This document shows positions 32,970 through 40,674 of a stretch of DNA of 64,000 nucleotides, one piece after another. The translations under genes and the position numbers were made by a program. The stretch's first letter is position 1. Each line of letters opens with the position of its first letter. Below the pieces are notes generated by a model that saw only the letters and a program-made list of their open reading frames with translations, ran no database searches and was not told where the DNA came from. The DNA comes from Bacteroides sp. (GTDB lineage: Bacteria; Bacteroidota; Bacteroidia; Bacteroidales; Muribaculaceae): assembly GCA_023666835.1 (NCBI GenBank), contig JAMPBJ010000001.1, positions 26,110-90,109 on the forward strand, given 5' to 3'.

Positions 32970-33890
32970 TTATTGCTGATCGCTGATGCGCGACGACAAT
33001 GCGCTCATCAGAGCTATGATGGAGTCGACATTGGGTGTCTTGACCAGGATGGCCCCGTTGGGGTTAAGGACATAGAACATTGGAGTGTGGCGTAAGTCGT
33101 AGTAGTCGTAGGCGTCAGGGGCGGCTACCGTCTTCCATTCAGCGGGATAGTCGAGCACCGCCTCGGTCCATTGCACATCGGGATCCGACGGGTAGATGCA
33201 CACGATGTCCATGACCTTGTCGTTGACCATGCGGCGAGTGAGGATGTCGGTGTCGAGACGCAGACGCGCCATGCGGCACTCGTCGCAGTCCGGATCGTTG
33301 AAAAACAGGATGGTGCCCACTTTGGCCGTGTCGACTTCGAGAGTCGATTTCTGTCCGAAAGGATCGACGATCTCAATTTTCGGGGCAATGGCTCCGACAG
33401 CACTGCCGGTGAGCACGTTGCGCAGATGCTCGTAGCGCAGTTTGGAAGTCTTGTCAATCTTTTTGCAGTCGAGTACCCCGTTAAGGAAGAGCGTGAACAG
33501 CTCGTCGGAAGGATAAACGGCCGAATCGCCGTAAAGGCGGTTTTCGGCAAGATCGGCGATGAACATCACGTTTTCGGGCTTCTTTGATATCTTCTTCATA
33601 AACTCGGGCACAGCCTTGTAGACACTCTGTCGCGACGCAATGGTTATGATTTCGAGATAAGTGTCGAATGCATCGGCCATTTTTTCGCGTGAAGAGAAAG
33701 CCTTGTTGAGATCGCAGAAATCCCAGAAGTGCTCCACCAGATAATCCGAACGATCCTGCACGTTGACGAGATCTGCCGGAATGACAGGCATTTGAAAAAA
33801 TTGCTGCTGGTTGTCACTCTGAGCTGCCAAGGGCAAAGTGCCGGCAAACAAAAGGGTTAGGGAGAGCAGTATTGTTTGAATATGTTTCAT
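32970..33890 (-). CDS. DUF5106 thioredoxin-like periplasmic protein
   Basis: The 306-residue protein has a signal peptide (cleavage after LPLAA, about residue 23), a helical DUF5106 region (residues about 30-160, VDYLVEHFWDFCD-type segment) and a C-terminal thioredoxin-like domain. The redox site reads NDPDCDECRMARLRL, so a C-x2-C pair is present, and HTPMFYVLNPNGAI provides the cis-proline-like loop. It may act in periplasmic thiol exchange; partner unknown. It heads the minus-strand series; a TATATTTG box lies at 33983-33976 without a clear -33 element. Confidence 0.87.
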   Translation of the reverse strand: MKHIQTILLSLTLLFAGTLPLAAQSDNQQQFFQMPVIPADLVNVQDRSDYLVEHFWDFCDLNKAFSSREKMADAFDTYLEIITIASRQSVYKAVPEFMKKISKKPENVMFIADLAENRLYGDSAVYPSDELFTLFLNGVLDCKKIDKTSKLRYEHLRNVLTGSAVGAIAPKIEIVDPFGQKSTLEVDTAKVGTILFFNDPDCDECRMARLRLDTDILTRRMVNDKVMDIVCIYPSDPDVQWTEAVLDYPAEWKTVAAPDAYDYYDLRHTPMFYVLNPNGAILVKTPNVDSIIALMSALSSRISDQQ

Positions 33891-34123
33891 AGGTAGGAGC
33901 TAATGTCAGTTTTGTCAGTTTTGGTAAAGTTTTTGCAGTATATAACCACAGGATACATGTGGTCAAAAATACCTACAAATATATGAAATATCCCTCAGAC
34001 TATACACACCTGTCGTGGTATTTTTTGATCGATTGCATCGGAACTTTAGTCAGACATTGATTGTTAGTGTAGTAAGATGCGTCGAGAGACACTTTTTAAC
34101 AAACTATTTATTTAATATATATT

Positions 34124-36715
34124 ATGAATTTCAATAATTTCACGATTAAGTCGCAGGAAGCCATACAGAAGGCATTTGAGTTGACAAAGGGCAATGGCAA
34201 TCAGGCCATCGAACCGGTGCATCTGCTCAAAGGTGTGCTTCTGGAAGGCGAGTCGGTGGTGAAATTTGTTTTTGCCAAAGTCGGAGTGAATCTCCAGCAG
34301 GTGGTTGCTTCGACCGACCGCGAGATTGCAACGTTGCCCAAAGTGTCGGGCGGCAGTGAACCGTATCTTAGCCGACAGTCCAACGATGTGCTGCAGAAGG
34401 CGCTCGACGTGGCAAAGCGTCAGGGCGATGAGTATGTGGCACTTGAAGCACTTCTTGTAGCGATATTTGAGGTGCAGTCGCCGGCATCGACCATACTCAA
34501 GGATGCCGGTCTCGACTCCAAGTCGCTGACAGCTGCAATCGAAGAACTTCGCAAAGGCAAAAAAGCCACTGACCAGGGCGCCGAAGAAACCTACAATGCC
34601 CTGTCGAAATATGCTATCAATCTGAATGAACGCGCCCGCAGCGGCAAACTCGACCCGGTGATCGGCCGCGACGACGAGATTCGCCGCGTGCTCCAGATCC
34701 TGAGTCGCCGAACGAAAAACAATCCCATGCTCATCGGCGAACCCGGTACCGGCAAGACCGCTATAGCCGAAGGCCTGGCTCAAAGAATTGTGCGTGGCGA
34801 CGTGCCTGAAAATCTGCGTTCCAAACAGATCTTCTCGCTCGATATGGGTGCATTGGTGGCCGGTGCAAAATATAAAGGCGAGTTTGAGGAACGATTGAAA
34901 GCCATCGTCAACGAAGTGACTCAGAGCGATGGAGAGATCATACTGTTCATTGATGAAATCCACACACTCGTTGGTGCCGGCAAAGGCGAAGGTGCAATGG
35001 ACGCTGCCAATATTCTCAAACCGGCACTGGCACGAGGCGAGCTCCGCAGCATCGGTGCCACCACTCTCGACGAGTATCAGAAATACTTTGAGAAGGACAA
35101 GGCTCTCGAACGCCGATTCCAGAAAGTGATGGTCAACGAGCCCGACGAGATGAGCGCCATAGCCATTCTGCGCGGATTGAAAGAACGATATGAGAATCAC
35201 CACAAGGTGCGCATTCGCGATGAGGCGATCATTGCCGCCGTTCAGCTTTCCGAACGATATATCACCGATCGTTTCCTCCCCGACAAGGCCATCGACCTCG
35301 TGGATGAGGCGGCCTCTAAACTGCGCCTCGAGATCGACTCCGTGCCCCAGGCACTCGACGAAATCAGCCGCATGATTGCCCAGAAAGAGATCGAACGCGA
35401 AGCCATCAAACGCGAAGGCGACAAGGAGAAGGTGAAGGAAATCGAAAAGGATCTGGCCTCGATGCGTGAGGAAGAGAAGGAATACACCGCAAAATGGAAG
35501 GCCGAGAAGGATCTGATCAACCGCATACAGCAGAACAAGATAGATATCGAGCAACTCAATTTCGACGCCGACCGCGCCGAGCGTGAAGGCGACTATGCCA
35601 AAGTGGCGGAGATCCGCTATTCGCGCGTTCAGGAAAAAGAGCATGAAAACGCCGAGATCCAGGAGCAGCTCAAGATGATGCAGGGCGAGAAAGCACTGAT
35701 CAAAGAAGAGGTCGATGCCGAGGATATTGCCGATGTCGTGTCGCGTTGGACCGGCATTCCTGTCAACAAGATGGTGCAGAGCGAAAAAGAAAAGCTCCTC
35801 CATCTTGAGGACGAACTCCACAACCGCGTTGTCGGTCAGGAAGAAGCCATCCGTGCCATTGCCGACGCCGTGCGCCGCAGCCGTGCCGGGCTTAACGATC
35901 CTCGTCGGCCGATCGGTTCGTTTATCTTCCTTGGCACCACCGGCGTGGGCAAGACCGAGCTTGCAAAGGCCCTGGCCGAATATCTGTTCGACGACGAGAA
36001 CATGATGACCCGAATCGACATGAGCGAATATCAGGAGAAGCACACCGTCAGCCGACTGGTCGGAGCGCCTCCGGGATATGTCGGATATGACGAAGGCGGT
36101 CAGCTGACCGAAGCCGTGCGTCGCAAACCCTACTCCGTGGTGCTGTTCGATGAGATCGAGAAGGCGCATCCCGATGTGTTCAACATCCTGCTTCAGGTGC
36201 TCGACGACGGACGTCTGACCGACAACAAGGGTCGTCTGGTCAACTTCAAAAACACCATCATCATCATGACTTCCAATATGGGATCGAACGTGATACGCGA
36301 GAATTTCGCCTCGATGACTCCCGAAAATCATGACGATGTTGTGGAGAAAACCAAGCTTCAGGTGATCGAGATGCTCAAGCAGACCATACGTCCGGAATTC
36401 CTCAACCGTATCGACGAGACCATCATGTTCACGCCTCTCAACGAACATGAGATCGAAGAGATCGTCGGACTGCAGATCCGCAGCATCCAAAAGATGCTTC
36501 AGACCAACGGCATAACCCTTGAGGTGACACCGGCAGCATTGAAATATCTGGCTGAGGAAGGCTACGATCCGGAATTCGGTGCACGACCTGTCAAGCGAGC
36601 CATCCACCGATTGGTGCTCAACCGGTTGTCGAAAGACATATTGGCTCAGAAAGTCGACAAGGAACGCCCGATCATCATCGATGTCAGCGGAGAAGAACTG
36701 ACGTTCTCCAATTGA
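34124..36715 (+). CDS. clpB: ATP-dependent disaggregase ClpB
   Basis: ClpB is the Hsp100 disaggregase that threads aggregated proteins through its hexameric pore, together with DnaK. The 863-residue protein has the N-terminal repeat domain (residues 1-145), two AAA+ modules with Walker A motifs GEPGTGKT (about 204-211) and GTTGVGKT (about 603-610), pore-loop motifs YKGEFEER and [13 protein letters not shown], and the long coiled-coil middle domain (about 400-530) that separates ClpB from ClpA and ClpC. Length is normal. It is transcribed alone and divergent from the DUF5106 gene; a terminator follows. A long antisense frame covers it but is a codon-use shadow. Confidence 0.97.
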   Translation: MNFNNFTIKSQEAIQKAFELTKGNGNQAIEPVHLLKGVLLEGESVVKFVFAKVGVNLQQVVASTDREIATLPKVSGGSEPYLSRQSNDVLQKALDVAKRQGDEYVALEALLVAIFEVQSPASTILKDAGLDSKSLTAAIEELRKGKKATDQGAEETYNALSKYAINLNERARSGKLDPVIGRDDEIRRVLQILSRRTKNNPMLIGEPGTGKTAIAEGLAQRIVRGDVPENLRSKQIFSLDMGALVAGAKYKGEFEERLKAIVNEVTQSDGEIILFIDEIHTLVGAGKGEGAMDAANILKPALARGELRSIGATTLDEYQKYFEKDKALERRFQKVMVNEPDEMSAIAILRGLKERYENHHKVRIRDEAIIAAVQLSERYITDRFLPDKAIDLVDEAASKLRLEIDSVPQALDEISRMIAQKEIEREAIKREGDKEKVKEIEKDLASMREEEKEYTAKWKAEKDLINRIQQNKIDIEQLNFDADRAEREGDYAKVAEIRYSRVQEKEHENAEIQEQLKMMQGEKALIKEEVDAEDIADVVSRWTGIPVNKMVQSEKEKLLHLEDELHNRVVGQEEAIRAIADAVRRSRAGLNDPRRPIGSFIFLGTTGVGKTELAKALAEYLFDDENMMTRIDMSEYQEKHTVSRLVGAPPGYVGYDEGGQLTEAVRRKPYSVVLFDEIEKAHPDVFNILLQVLDDGRLTDNKGRLVNFKNTIIIMTSNMGSNVIRENFASMTPENHDDVVEKTKLQVIEMLKQTIRPEFLNRIDETIMFTPLNEHEIEEIVGLQIRSIQKMLQTNGITLEVTPAALKYLAEEGYDPEFGARPVKRAIHRLVLNRLSKDILAQKVDKERPIIIDVSGEELTFSN

Positions 36716-36729
36716 TATGACGCATTATA

Positions 36730-36770
36730 ACGGACAGGGCGCCGGCGATGCCTTGTCCTGTCCGTTTTTA
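36730..36770 (+). terminator. Intrinsic terminator after clpB
   Basis: A 9-bp stem (36730-36738 with 36757-36765) is followed by a TTTTTAT run, 14 bases after the clpB stop. Confidence 0.8.
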
Positions 36771-36804
36771 TATTGAAATCCACACAATAATCAACTTTTA
36801 TCTT

Positions 36805-37281
36805 ATGAAAAAACTTTATTTACTACTGCTTGCCCTGCCGTTAATGTTTGCGGCCGTGTCGTGTCACGACGATGACGACGATATGCCTCAGGTGAAAATC
36901 AGCCTTAACTATGAAAACGGAGCTGTCAATGGCTCGAATGTATATGTTGTCAAACCTGACACTCTCGTGATCGAATCGGTCAATGTGACCGCCGTCAGAC
37001 CCGGACACGTGGCCACATGTGTAGGACCGGTGAATTATTGGCTCAGCGGTTATCCGATCGGTACAAGTTTCATCGCACCGTTCGGCGCAAGGATCGCCAC
37101 CAACGATCTCGAAGTCGGCCAATATTCTCTGACGCTGACAATGGGTATCGCCGAAGAAGGCTACTCGCTTGCCACAGCCATGGCCTCAGTGATGGTCAAC
37201 GTGGTGGCCGATGCGAACGACATCCCTGTTCCTGCCACAGGCCTGTCCGACGAAATGCCGATCGACTTCAAATATCAATAA
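36805..37281 (+). CDS. Small lipoprotein of unknown function
   Basis: The 158-residue product has a lipoprotein signal (KKLYLLLLALPLMFAAVSC, lipobox AVSC), followed by HDDDDD, the acidic stretch after the cysteine that in Bacteroidetes often directs lipoproteins to the cell surface. The rest is beta-rich without a recognised domain. The ATG at 36805 precedes the signal; the longer frame overlaps the clpB terminator. It sits between the clpB terminator and a second strong terminator, so it is a single-gene unit, convergent with the PCMD locus. Confidence 0.75.
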   Translation: MKKLYLLLLALPLMFAAVSCHDDDDDMPQVKISLNYENGAVNGSNVYVVKPDTLVIESVNVTAVRPGHVATCVGPVNYWLSGYPIGTSFIAPFGARIATNDLEVGQYSLTLTMGIAEEGYSLATAMASVMVNVVADANDIPVPATGLSDEMPIDFKYQ

Positions 37282-37303
37282 ACTTATAGCCCGGCTTATG
37301 GAA

Positions 37304-37338
37304 AAACGGGGTCGTGCATCAATTGCACGACCCCGTTT
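37304..37338. terminator. Bidirectional terminator with 15-bp perfect stem
   Basis: Bases 37304-37318 pair perfectly with 37324-37338 around a 5-base loop. It stands between the convergent small lipoprotein gene and the PCMD gene and should stop transcription from both, though the T tract is short on each strand. Confidence 0.8.
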
Positions 37339-37361
37339 GGTATTGTTTTCTCCGACGGCCG

Positions 37362-38990
37362 TTAGTAGTCGTAGAGGAGTTCGTAGTTGGTGATACAGAG
37401 GGTGGCGCCTCGGCCGCCGGTGAAGTAGTCGCCGTATTTCGAAGCCGATGCGCATACGATGATGTATTTGGGCACGCGGTCGGTGGCTACGTATTCGAGC
37501 GGAATTTCGACATCGATGTAGTCGGCGATCGTTGATCCGGATTCAAACTGTCCGTAGGCTATCACTCCGGGATCATTGCGCGAGAAGAGATGGCGTTCCT
37601 CGGGTTTGGTGCGGATTTCAAACGGGGTGTCCCAGTCGGCGAGCGTACACCACACGATGCAGGTGTCGGGCTGGCCCTTCATATGCGAGAAGTTGGGGTT
37701 GGAAGAGCTGGCGTCGGTGATGGTTGCTGTGGTGTATTTCAACCTGGCCTTGAGTTTGGTGGGGCGTTGTGAGAACTGGCGGCCGAAGTCAAGGATGCCG
37801 TTGGTGCCGTCGATTTTCTTGAAGTCGCCTGAGAATAGGTTGCCGGCGGCAAGTTTTCCGAGAATCGAAACTCCGACGAATTTGGTTTCGAGCCGGGCAC
37901 CGAGATAGCCGGTGGACGAAGCCGGATTCTCGATGGGCACGGTGTTGCTCTGACCAAGCGTTGTGGCGCCGCGGTTGCCGGTCGACCAGAAGGAAGTGCC
38001 GCCTTCGGTCCATGGGTTCCATATCTTTCCGTCTTTGTACCATTGGGTGAAGTCGGAGTTGGGAAGCTGCACGATTTCGCCGGTGGTGAATTCGACTTCC
38101 ACGCTGTTTTCATCATCGCTTGTGGCGCGGGCAATGTAGGCGGTCTGCGATTCGAGGTGGATCAGACGAGCAGTGAAGCTGCCGCCATCGTGGGTGATCC
38201 ATTCGTCGGGAACTACGATCCATGTGTCGTCGGGCGCGTCGGCGCGACGGTATTCGAATCCGTTGGTCTTGCCTTCCTCAGCGGTGCCGTAGAGCCAAGC
38301 CACGTTGGTCCAGGCATCGACGCGGGTGAGGTCGACGCTGATTTCGGTCTGCTCAATGGTGATGGTCCAGGGGGTGTCGTAGCCAAATTCGCTGACGCTG
38401 ACGGTGACCGGCTGCGAGAAGTCGGCGTGGGTGCCCGCGAGCTCAGGATCGTAGTCAGCCAGTGGACCGGCGAGTTTGAGCGAACGCACGGCGATGTTGT
38501 TGAGAGGCTGCTGCATGGGCACCATCACTTTGACGGTGTGGTTGATGGGATCGATCTGCGACGAGCCGATCTGCGAGGCCACGGTGAAATATCGCTCGAT
38601 GGGCTGGTTGGCGATGATGGTCCAGGTGGTGATGTGGTCGTACTTCTGAAGCTCGAATTCCACCGGTTCTGTCAGATTTAAAGGAGTGTCGAACACTTCC
38701 GGATCAAGACATTTCGATCCGTCGGTGAAGCTGATGCTTTCGACGACGATCGACCGGATGTTGGCGTATTCCGATAGATTGAGCGTGATGGTGCGCGATG
38801 TGGAGTCGATCACTACCGGACCGTCGAGTATGTCGTGTCCGTCGGCATCGGTGGCTTTTATCTCTATCGATGCCGTGGAGGGAAATTCGTAGGGATAGGG
38901 CAGATCGTTGGAAATGCAGGCGGAGAGTAATGCCGCAAATGCGATGGCAATTCCGGCAAATGTTTTCGAGAAATATTTAGATGTGTACAC
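37362..38990 (-). CDS. PCMD-domain surface lipoprotein
   Basis: The product, about 542 residues from a GTG start, has a lipoprotein signal (YFSKTFAGIAIAFAALLSAC), Ig-like beta domains in the first half (for example YDPELAGTHADFSQPVTVSVSEFGYDTPWTITIEQTE) and a C-terminal PCMD (putative carbohydrate metabolism) jelly-roll-like domain beginning LPNSDFTQWYKDGKIWNPW. No ATG lies upstream of the signal peptide except in the body of the previous gene; the GTG at 38990 overlaps that gene's stop by 14 bases and gives a proper signal. It ends the four-gene surface locus. Carbohydrate binding is suggested by the domain name only; it is unproven. Confidence 0.8.
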   Translation of the reverse strand: MYTSKYFSKTFAGIAIAFAALLSACISNDLPYPYEFPSTASIEIKATDADGHDILDGPVVIDSTSRTITLNLSEYANIRSIVVESISFTDGSKCLDPEVFDTPLNLTEPVEFELQKYDHITTWTIIANQPIERYFTVASQIGSSQIDPINHTVKVMVPMQQPLNNIAVRSLKLAGPLADYDPELAGTHADFSQPVTVSVSEFGYDTPWTITIEQTEISVDLTRVDAWTNVAWLYGTAEEGKTNGFEYRRADAPDDTWIVVPDEWITHDGGSFTARLIHLESQTAYIARATSDDENSVEVEFTTGEIVQLPNSDFTQWYKDGKIWNPWTEGGTSFWSTGNRGATTLGQSNTVPIENPASSTGYLGARLETKFVGVSILGKLAAGNLFSGDFKKIDGTNGILDFGRQFSQRPTKLKARLKYTTATITDASSSNPNFSHMKGQPDTCIVWCTLADWDTPFEIRTKPEERHLFSRNDPGVIAYGQFESGSTIADYIDVEIPLEYVATDRVPKYIIVCASASKYGDYFTGGRGATLCITNYELLYDY

Positions 38991-39837
38991 CGATACCGAA
39001 ATTAATGTTGAACAAATTGAATTTGAAATTGGCGCCGCTGGTGAAGTTGGAGCCTTCCTCCACACCATCGGTCACCTGTTTTTCATTGCGCAGATGCACG
39101 CCGAAAACGCCGAACGACACGTTGAAGCTGAGGTTTTCCATGATGAATACACACAGACCCGGGCTGAAATTGAGAGCCACTTCGGTGAGGTCGGTGCGAG
39201 TGTCGCGGATCACTCCGTCGTAGGGGCGTTTGAATCGCGACGATCCACTGCCGAATGAGAGGCATGCTTCGTTGAACACGGCAAAGCGTTTTGATCGGCC
39301 AAGACCGACATAGTTGCGGTAGTAGACGCCCATGGAATATTTTGAGGAGTAGTAGCTGATGTCGTTGATGTCGAAGCTGAGGTCGTCGCCGAAATTGACA
39401 GCGAGGCGACCGAGGTCGGCTTCAGCTCGGGTGTAGTCGAATTTCAGACCCACGCTCTGGTTGTGGCGGAAGAAGTATTCGACGGTGGGTTTGATGGCAT
39501 ATTGCTTGCCTTTGAAGTCGAAGTCTTCGATGGCCTGGAAGAGCTGCACGTCGTCGGCGTCGAATTCGCCGTATGATGCCATGAGTCCGAATGCCCATTG
39601 TCCTTTGGGGATGAAGAGATAGTTGAACAGACCGCGGTCGTAGCGGCCAAAGTTGCGGTCCTTGAGAACGAGGTTGACGGTGTCGCCTTTGACGATGACT
39701 TTTTCGTCCATTTCCGGGCGGTGGACGCGACCTTTAACGATGCCGATGTCCTGCTTTGCCGAGTCGGCCGTTTCAGCGGCAAAAGACGGGATGGTAACTG
39801 CCATTAAAGCTATTAAGGATAGTAGTTTAAGTTTCAT
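38977..39837 (-). CDS. Outer-membrane beta-barrel protein, paralogue A
   Basis: The 286-residue protein has a signal peptide (cleavage after PSFA, about residue 20), a short periplasmic lead and a series of alternating hydrophobic strands ending in FNLFNINFGIGVHI, typical of an 8- to 12-stranded outer-membrane barrel. It shares FIPKGQW, GLKFDYTRA, YYRNYVGLGRSKRFAVFNEACLSFGSG and FKFNLF with the next gene upstream, so the two arose by duplication. It overlaps the start of the PCMD gene and lies 14 bases after paralogue B. Role unknown; a link with the flanking lipoproteins is inferred. Confidence 0.78.
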   Translation of the reverse strand: MKLKLLSLIALMAVTIPSFAAETADSAKQDIGIVKGRVHRPEMDEKVIVKGDTVNLVLKDRNFGRYDRGLFNYLFIPKGQWAFGLMASYGEFDADDVQLFQAIEDFDFKGKQYAIKPTVEYFFRHNQSVGLKFDYTRAEADLGRLAVNFGDDLSFDINDISYYSSKYSMGVYYRNYVGLGRSKRFAVFNEACLSFGSGSSRFKRPYDGVIRDTRTDLTEVALNFSPGLCVFIMENLSFNVSFGVFGVHLRNEKQVTDGVEEGSNFTSGANFKFNLFNINFGIGVHI

Positions 39838-39851
39838 GTCCGTAAACGAGA

Positions 39852-40607
39852 TTAGAGGTAGAAAGCCATGCCGAACTGCACGGAAAAGAGGTTGATTTTA
39901 AAGTTGGCGTGTTTGGAGTTGCGGTGTGCCACCTGCACCTGGTTGGTGGTGGAAGTGGTGTGCGTGTAGCCAAAGCCGAGAACGCCGATGCTGACTTCGA
40001 TGGCCGAATAGTTGTTGAGAAACATTATCAGGCCGGGAGTCAGACCGATGTCGAGCGAGAAGTTGCGTTCGTATGTGCCTTCAAGGTGGCGGTTGGATTC
40101 CGATCCGGTGTAGTTGGAAAATTTCGACTGTCCGCCTCCGAGAGAGAGCTGTATCTCGTTGAAGAATCCGAACCGGCGACTGTCGCCCAGCGAGAAGTAG
40201 TTGCGGTACACTCCGGTGGCAAAATAGTTGGAGCGGATGGCAGATACTCTGTCGGCGTCGAATGTGGTTTCGGAGTCGAGAATGAGAGAGCCGGCGTTGA
40301 ATTGTGTGCGCGAGCGCTCGTAGCCGAATTTCAGACCGGCGGCCATGTTGTCTTTGAAAGAGTAGAGAGCCATGGGAGTTACTTTGAAAGAGTATGTGTC
40401 GCCCGAGGCTTTTTCGAAGACGAAGAACTGGTAGTTGTTTTGGTCGCTCATGGAGTAGCCGACGCTGACTCCGGCAATCCATTGCCCTTTAGGGACGAAT
40501 GATACTTGCTGTAGGTCGCGTTTGAATTCTTCCTGGGCTTTGGCTGCCGGGGCAGCTATGAATGCTGCCAGAAGAATTGAGGCCGCTACTTTAAGGATCT
40601 TGTTCAT
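39852..40607 (-). CDS. Outer-membrane beta-barrel protein, paralogue B
   Basis: The 251-residue protein has a signal peptide (cleavage after AKA, about residue 24) and repeated amphipathic strands ending with FKINLFSVQFGMAFYL, as expected for an outer-membrane barrel with a C-terminal aromatic/leucine end. It matches paralogue A in FVPKGQW, GLKFGYERS, YRNYFSLGDSRRFGFFNEIQLSLGGG and the final strands. It lies between the DUF4493 gene (67 bases upstream) and paralogue A, all on the minus strand. Confidence 0.78.
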   Translation of the reverse strand: MNKILKVAASILLAAFIAAPAAKAQEEFKRDLQQVSFVPKGQWIAGVSVGYSMSDQNNYQFFVFEKASGDTYSFKVTPMALYSFKDNMAAGLKFGYERSRTQFNAGSLILDSETTFDADRVSAIRSNYFATGVYRNYFSLGDSRRFGFFNEIQLSLGGGQSKFSNYTGSESNRHLEGTYERNFSLDIGLTPGLIMFLNNYSAIEVSIGVLGFGYTHTTSTTNQVQVAHRNSKHANFKINLFSVQFGMAFYL

Positions 40608-40674
40608 GTTGGGTATGGTTTATTATGCGATAATGAATTGATTTTTTGTATGACAGTCGGTTGTCGTTGAGTCG

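Noticed and set aside
34112-36607. 831-codon open frame antisense to clpB
   Set aside because: ClpB is certain on the plus strand. The antisense frame has no family sequence and follows from codon bias in a highly conserved gene.
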